This document shows, piece after piece, positions 58,232 through 64,000 of a stretch of 64,000 nucleotides of DNA; within the stretch, counting starts at the first letter, position 1; each line of letters begins with the position of its first letter. The notes below the pieces were generated by a model. That model did no database searches. It was not told the DNA's origin and worked only from the letters and a program-made list of their open reading frames with translations. This DNA is from Gnetum montanum (Eukaryota; Streptophyta; Gnetopsida; Gnetales; Gnetaceae), in NCBI GenBank assembly GCA_015680685.1, contig MNCI01004262.1, positions 165,823 to 229,822 of the forward strand. Reading direction: 5' to 3'. Position numbers and translations under genes: made by a program.

Positions 58232-61200
58232 ATGGCTCCGAGGGTCAAGAGGAAGAACGCAAAACTAGCCAAAATCGACGAAATGCAGGCAACTGTGGAG
58301 CGCGTTTCGCAGGCGCTGGTCGATATTTTTGACCCTACGCCTTTGAACCGGTAGGTCATTCTTACATATTTACGCTTATTTCTATGGCTATTTTTCGTGG
58401 TATATTTTCATTTGCGTGGTGTGGGTTTCAAATTGTGGACCTCGGGTTAATGCGAGGGTTTGATGGGGTTGCGTCTATCGCCGTTGTCGGGGACGAACCT
58501 TGCGTTATTGCAAGGGTTTGGGCGATTTCGGCCTAGATAGCTGAGTGTGGTTTATGAGTTTTCTGTGTTAGTCATGCAAATGCAAATGTAGGTGTTAATG
58601 TACGCTCTAGGTTTTCTATACAGCATTGCGCTAAAGCCCATCCTGATTGTGCTGCATATTGTCGGGGTCTTATGTTGTATAAACCCCATCATCCCCAATG
58701 TCCCTCCTCCGCACACGCGGTTGCAAGGGAAGGCCATATGGTTTCGACAGGGTGCGCTGGAGTTTCTGCAGTTCTTGCTGTGCAACTTCAGCGTCATCGT
58801 GTGGTCTGACTTGGCTAGTGACATTGCCGGTGCTCTTTTAGAGCACCTGCTGGCGGATTCTGCGAAAGGGATTCTGGCCTTTTTGACGGACGGAGCCATC
58901 GATACGGGCCGTCCCGAAGACCGAGAGCTTAGCACTCGAGGCCTAAGGAGCTTGAACTGGATCAAGGAAATGACTCGATTCAACTGCTACCATACATATA
59001 ACACGTTGTTCGTGGCTCACCATGTCTCGACCTATTTCCAGAACCCACAAGACACGGTGTATTACGCAGGCGGGTAAGCGAATTTTACTATCTATTTTTT
59101 TCTGTTTTGCGTTGGTGTCTGTTATCGGTGTGAAATATAAGAGAAGCCTATGTGGAAAATGTACAATAAGCCTATGTTGTATGGTGCAGGTTCTTTATTC
59201 AGGATAATAAGTTAGTTGGCGATGGGGATGTGTTATCGTGGGCTGAAACGACGATAATGGCGTTTAATGCAACTAACAACGTGCGTGCTGGTGTCATAGA
59301 GCAGATTGGCTTTGACATGCACGAGTACCCTACTCGTTACGCCAGGGCTTTTGAGAGTTTCCAAAGAATCGGGTGGCTGCACGATGACTGGACCCTGGAT
59401 CCGCCTCTTACCATCGAGGACGTGCAGAGGGAACTCCCGCCATTTCCGTTGCCGTTTGGCCCCGGTAAGGCTGTTGTGTAGTTAGTTATTACGTAATATA
59501 ATTGTAGATTGTGGTCATTGCGTAATAGTGTTTTGGTTTAATTCGTGCTTCATGTTGTGCAGTTAGGAAATCTCGGGAGATTACTCTTACAATTTTCGGC
59601 CGCGAGGTGAACACTGTCCTTTTCCGCTACGGCGACATCAAGGATGCATAGCGTTGGCTCAGCCACTCAGCGGCCCCAGTCGCGGTGACCTCCAAGATCC
59701 AAGCAGCAGGGCTAATGCACCTATTTTTAGCTGCAACTCTTGATGTCCCCGCCAGTGAAATGCTAACCTTGATCAACTCCTTCAACGAGAAGGCAGAGCA
59801 TTTCTACATGCGCGTACACAATGTACGCGTAAGTTTTGATATTAACGCTCAGCTCTTAGCGGACCTCTTCGACGTCCCCTCAGACGGCCCTCTCGTAAGT
59901 GAGAAAGTGAAGAGGAGCGCAGCTTTCCAGAATTGGCTGAAGGAGTGGGTAAGGATCCCGAAGGAGACTAAAGGGTTTCCCTGCAAAAAATTCGAGATGG
60001 GCACTGCCAAGACACTGTATCCCCTTTTCCAGGCCTGGACCTTCCCCAAAACTCTCTCGCAGGGGAGGTTCTTTTCTGTAGAACAGACCCGTATTATGCG
60101 AGAGGTTCTGGAGGAGGGGACCCAGTTCAATTGGGCAAGCTATTTTGCCAAGGGACTGCGTAATGAGATGCTCAAGCTGCGCAAGAAGCTTGAGTCCTGT
60201 TTCAACGTGCATTACGCGTTCTTCATAGCTTACCTCCAGTGGTTTGCTGAGTTTCTAGTCATCCAAAGGAATGGGGTCTGGGTACAGCAAGACCGAGATC
60301 AGTTGTCCAGACCTTGGATTTCCCACATCCTCAGCACTACCCGTGGGCAGGATCCACCAGAAGGGATCGGGGAGTCGTCGTCTGTAACAACCAAGGGTCT
60401 GGAAGGGCCCCAAGTGCGAGGTCTCGACAGTGTAGGCAGGATAATGCCTACCTACACTAGCGACGCCTCACGAGGGAAGCGCGTGGTGGAAGAAATCGTA
60501 GAACCTGCAGCTCGACGTAAGAGGCTCCGTATAGCCGAGGCCTCAGAGGGTGACGCAGGCTGAACTGTGGCGGTCAAAATTCAGCGGAGTAAACCTCCAC
60601 CTGGTAAGCATGAAGGAATTATGTTACGTAATGTTTATTTAGATGTTTTGTAATGATATACTAAGGTGCTATGACGGGACCAGTAAAAATTATGGAAGAA
60701 CTGACCCCTGAGACGGGGGCAGTAATACTAAGTCGTAGGGAGGAGGACTCAAATTTGGAAGAAGAGGCCCCAGTTATTAGCATGAGTCGCCTACAGGCTC
60801 TGGTGCGTGAGGAGGCCCCAGCTACTGGAACCAGCAACGCACAGACTCAAGTGCATGAAAGGGAAAGGGATGCAGAAGATGTCGGCGAAGTCGCCACTGT
60901 CACTGGTAGAGGTAATGGCGTGTTAGCGTGTTTGTAAGATTTCTGTAAATAAATGAGGTTTCGAACTGGATTACGCTACAGGAGAAGGGGAGGCGTCTAC
61001 GTCTGTCGCTGGGAGCAAAGCGTGGGGAGACTTCCCTGATAAATTTGCCTTCATGGAAGGTGTTGTCAGCGACATGATCGAGCGCCTAGAGCGCGTCGAA
61101 CCTGGAGCCGGTATGTTATGGTTATAATTAGTCTATGATATTATGCAGTGATAATGTGTCACCAATACTGATGATATTCCTGTTAGGAGCTTGCCTCCGA

Positions 61201-62362
61201 TGGGATCCCATTGAGCCCATTGATCTGGACACAGTAGAGCCACCATCGAATGAAGCAGCCATGCCACGTCACATTTATGAGGAATTGCGTAAATGTGCGT
61301 TACGCTCGACACGCTCCTTATGGGAAAGTAGGGGCGCCTATGAAACCCTCTGGAAGAGGCTGTAGAGGTCGGAGCAAAAGGTTGAGTCTCTGACCAAAGA
61401 GGTCGGAGACTTAAAATCACGGTGTGACTTCCTACAGGCACGGGCCACAGGAGATGAAGACTGGCGTACCACTGTTGTCGACCACTCCCGGTATTGGACA
61501 ACCATCAAAAACAGTGTGCAGACTAGTCGGGCGTTAGTCGAACAGCGGATGCAGATAGAACTCCTAGCCCAGAAAAGCCGGGACTGGAGGGATTATTGTG
61601 CGAGCGTGCAAGAGTGGGGGCAGAAGGAGAAGGACCACAAACACTTGTACAAGCGGGAGAGTATTGCTTATCGGAAACGCTACCGCGATCTTGCCGTCAG
61701 GGCCCGGTCCTTGGAAGTCTTCCAGGATGTCATCGGAGCTTCTGAAGCCTTCAAGAAATTCGAGGAGCAGGTGACTACGAGTGCATCCCCAGAGAGGGCA
61801 ATGACTCTCCCTGGGGGTCAGGCTACAATCCCGACTTTCTTCCCGGACCCACCCCGCTGGAGCAGCGTGGAGAAAGGGAAGGTGAAGGCTGGAGCTGCTT
61901 TGGGAGAAGATGTATGGCCAGATCTAACGGAGGAAGAGATTATGAAGCGCCTGTGGGCTAGCCTGGACAAGCTTCCCTTTGCTGCGGAAGCAGGGCCATC
62001 ACAGGTGAGTCTACGCGCTATTTAGTTTGTGTTTCTAATTATGATGTTAAGTCTTGGGTAGCTAAAGTGCTTACTGTGTTCAGGTACCAGCCGAGGATAG
62101 GGAGGACGAACAAGTTGAGGAGTTAGCAGAGGAAGCGGCCGAAGCGGAAGAAGAAGCAGAAAAAGAGGGAGAAAAAGAAGAAGAATGCAACGATGAAGAG
62201 CATCTTCCCGTGGAGCCGGCGCTGGGATGAGGACCTCGTAAAGAGGGCATTCTTCGTGAACGAATCATTCCCAAAAACGACGACCCATTAGAGGACGATC
62301 CATTAGCGTTAGACCCGGACTTAAGGGATACCGGTGATAGTGGCAGTAGAGGAAATGCGTAA
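58232..62362 (+). pseudogene. E3 antisense gene: eight-exon, 1118-codon gene between pro and RT, four stop codons
   Basis: Exons: 58232-58350, 58624-59073, 59190-59464, 59563-60603, 60666-60911, 60982-61110, 61187-62004, 62084-62362. All introns are GT-AG and short (61-273 bases). Every junction keeps one frame, total 3357 bases including the final TAA. In-frame TAG at 59650 and about 61362, and TGA at 60561 and 62228, are the only breaks. The product would start basic (MAPRVKRKNAKLAK). Exon 2 has IWFRQ, NFSVIVWSDL and ILAFLTD. Exon 4 holds the core (FYMRVHNVRVSFDIN, LADLFDVP, LYPLFQAWTFPKTL, FNVHYAFFIAYLQWFAEFLV, RPWISHILSTTRGQDPPE). Exon 7 is a long charged coiled coil with many Trp/Tyr. 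Exon 8 is Glu-rich. I do not recognise the family. The exon 4 core is loosely reminiscent of plant mobile-domain or transposon-associated proteins. Confidence 0.88.
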
Positions 62363-62560
62363 TTATAATTTACGCATAGTTTTATTGATGTTGAGTGGTA
62401 TATCGTTTTATGCATGACTGAAAAGACGTGTTATAAAACCTGGTGGATGTTTTGGATGGCGATTATATATATATCTTTTTGTCTTTTGTGTTTTGACCTA
62501 TAACACGTGAGCGTAATTGTTAAGAATTTCACGTAAGTTATAGTGATAGGATGCATTTGC

Positions 62561-62781
62561 TAGTTTAAGGCCATCGCGGGTCGTCATACGCTTCTACAAA
62601 AACTAGAGACTAGTTTAGTGTCATTGCGGGCCGGATGCGTAATGTAGAGAAAGCGTAAATGATGATAATGCTTAATTTTGGGTAATTAGTTTAAGGCCGT
62701 TGCGGGCCATGGTGTAATATAGGAAGCGTAATGATAAAGGCGTAAAAATCCACGTGACTAGTTTAAGGCTGTTGCGGGCCA
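62561..62781 (+). repeat. Boundary-motif cluster between antisense gene and protease (E3)
   Basis: There are four copies of TAGTTTAAGGCC-TTGCGGGCC (starting near 62561, 62611, 62688 and 62758), separated by sequence rich in GCGTAAT. It lies at the same place as the E1 cluster at 20129-20458. Confidence 0.85.
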
Positions 62782-63007
62782 TAGCGTAATACAGGAAGCG
62801 TAATTGATACGGTATAGTATTTTGCGTAATTGTGCTAAAGTGATCAAGAAACGTGAATACCATGGGTATGAAAAGACAACGGTGCGAAGATAAATGACCA
62901 GCATAAGAACTGAAACCAAAAGTAAGGTGAAGATACGTGAAGTAAAATTGCTAAGTAGAAACCACACTGACTCGGTAAAACATGACAATGTATGCAAAGA
63001 CCATCGT
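62782..63007. other. E3 short gap between boundary motifs and protease end
   Basis: AT-rich with GCGTAAT words. No gene seen. On the minus strand the end of the protease frame reads CAATTGCGTATCA; the GT aligns with CAACTCAGTAAAC of E1 and could be a splice donor, but the phase does not fit the pol ATG. Confidence 0.35.
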
Positions 63008-64000
63008 TCAACCATTGATACGCAATTGTCTTTTGATGGCCTTTAAGTTGAGCATCGCGTAAGGACGAGGAGACTTATGGTTGGACTCCTCTATGCTGCC
63101 ATCCGGAAATGGAAGGTCAGCCCAAGCTAGACCGTCAACATTGCTGTCAGCTTTTTGTGGGGTTTGGAGACAGATTTGATCATCGGTCGTTTCTATCTCC
63201 GAACCCCGTTCTTCTTCAATGTTATTGACGGTCCTGGGGGTGATTTCGTCTCCGCGTATCACAACCTTCCCTCTGGCATAAGGGAGATGTATCTCTTGGT
63301 GTATCGGTGACGAAACTGCCCTCAGCTGAGCTAACCATGACCTCCCCAAGATCAGGTTGAACCCTGGCATCTCCTCGATGACTAAGAAAGTGGCTTCTGT
63401 TGGGAATTGATTCCCCACCACAAACTCAATACGCACCGTCCCCTTAACCTGAACCCGTGCTTCGTTGAACGATTTTACGCAGGCCATCGCCGTGGGTGTG
63501 ATCTGATCGACCAGACCCAGCCTATCCACGATGGAATAGGGAATGACGTTGGTAGCTGCGCCATCGTCCACGTGCACTCTCCGAATCTGGTATTGACCGA
63601 CTCGGATAGTGATAAACATAGGTTCGGTGGTTACCTGGCCTTTCTCAAGGTCGTCTTTGATAGACCCATCATGGAAGGTCAGCGAGGAAGACGTAGGTTG
63701 CTCAGCTTCGGAAGGAAACATGACAGCATGTATTGCTTCCTCCTCCGCTGGCAAGCTTTCATCCACTGATATGGATGTTAGCATGCGAACCATAGCTTCA
63801 CGGTGTTCTCAAGACGTCATAAGCAGGTCGTAAAGGCTCAGCGTTGTGTTTTTTTGTTTGAGAGCCTATTTAACTTGCATAAATGCGTCGAGAAGATCCT
63901 TCTCCCGGCTAGGTTGTTTTTCCCCCTTGTCCTCTTCCATTCGGCCCAAGAGACGGATCTCCTGCGGTGGAATGGCGTTAGTCAGAGGGTTACTCCTTTT
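63008..64000 (-). pseudogene. E3 gag-pro, C-terminal part with aspartic protease
   Basis: A 261-residue open stretch (63793-63008) encodes the protease: VRMLTSISV, HVDDGAATNVIPYSIVDRLG, FPTEATFLVIEEMPGF, NLILGRSWLAQLRAVSSPIH. The frame continues upstream to the window edge through LKQKNTTLSLYDLLMTS, with TAG and TGA codons before 63793. At one of these (AFMQVK-stop-ALKQKN) E1 has Gln, and a few residues earlier E1 has TAG where E3 has Gln, so the two copies decayed independently. The active-site triplet is DDG rather than DSG or DTG. The rest of gag and the 5' LTR lie outside the window. Confidence 0.88.

Larger units (their letters stand above)
51410..64000 (-). mobile_element. E3: Tat/Ogre-like retrotransposon with antisense gene, best preserved copy (5' part outside window)
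   Basis: Within the window, read on the minus strand from the right: gag-pro end (64000-63008), boundary repeats, antisense gene (58232-62362 on +), divergent spacer, pol (57804-54337), repeat array, hairpin with polypurine tract, and 3' LTR (51410-52694). The layout is the same as E1. It is visibly richer in G, C and CpG than everything to its left, and its frames are far less damaged, so it is the youngest element here. The left flank is CTAAT; the right LTR is beyond the window. Confidence 0.9.

Noticed and set aside
58552-58983. Minus-strand ORF opposite exons 1-2 of the E3 antisense gene, considered as part of E3 pol
   Set aside because: It has no retrotransposon motif, while the + strand frame here joins its neighbours in phase and is conserved in E1.
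62084-62230. TGA at 62228 as the true end of the E3 antisense protein
   Set aside because: The same frame stays open and acidic for another 43 codons to TAA at 62360, so I prefer TGA as a CGA-type decay product. An original end at 62230 cannot be excluded.

Overview
The window is a nest of plant LTR retrotransposons. I found no ordinary host gene, rRNA, tRNA or CRISPR array. Athila-type and Tat-type Ty3/gypsy polymerases, a TATA box in each of the five E1-E3 LTR copies, heavy C-to-T style decay and nested insertion all point to a large, repeat-rich land-plant genome. I cannot name the species.

Layout: five elements are recognisable. E4 is the oldest and lies on the + strand. It is the host of the nest and is seen in pieces at 4190-6956, 26368-35203 and 48457-51409. 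E0 (1-4189, - strand) is represented by gag and its 5' LTR. E1 (6957-26367, - strand, 19.4 kb) is complete, with both LTRs and a perfect CTCTT target duplication, and splits the gag of E4. E2 (35204-48456, - strand, 13.3 kb, AAAGG duplication) is an Athila-type element. E3 (51410 to beyond 64000, - strand) is the least decayed, and its arrival is marked by a clear rise in CpG and GC content.

The main result concerns E1, E3 and E4, three copies of one Tat/Ogre-like family. Each has gag and protease followed by a multi-exon gene on the opposite strand; in E1 and E3, RT-dual RNase H-integrase lies beyond that gene. The gene is read divergently from pol, so it sits antisense in the middle of the element between protease and reverse transcriptase. 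In E3 it reads as eight GT-AG exons (58232-62362, 1118 codons) that keep frame at every junction and are broken only by four TAG/TGA codons. E1 carries a homologue (14615 to about 19932) with the same eight-exon order, the same junction phases wherever both donor and acceptor can be placed, and an exon 5 of identical length. E4 carries a more decayed homologue (about 35087 to 29790). Introns on the strand opposite to the element's RNA are not removed during retrotransposition, which explains how a spliced gene could be carried.

Other family structure: a short motif, roughly AGTTTAANGTCNTNGCGGAC, borders the antisense gene and pol modules in the same orientation as the antisense gene. A long hairpin encloses the polypurine tract and the start of the 3' LTR in both E1 and E3. 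A drifting AGCGTG/AGCGTA/AGCATA word is scattered through LTRs, leaders and spacers. The Athila element E2 carries its own sense-strand extra ORF with a partly similar build (folded domain followed by coiled coil).
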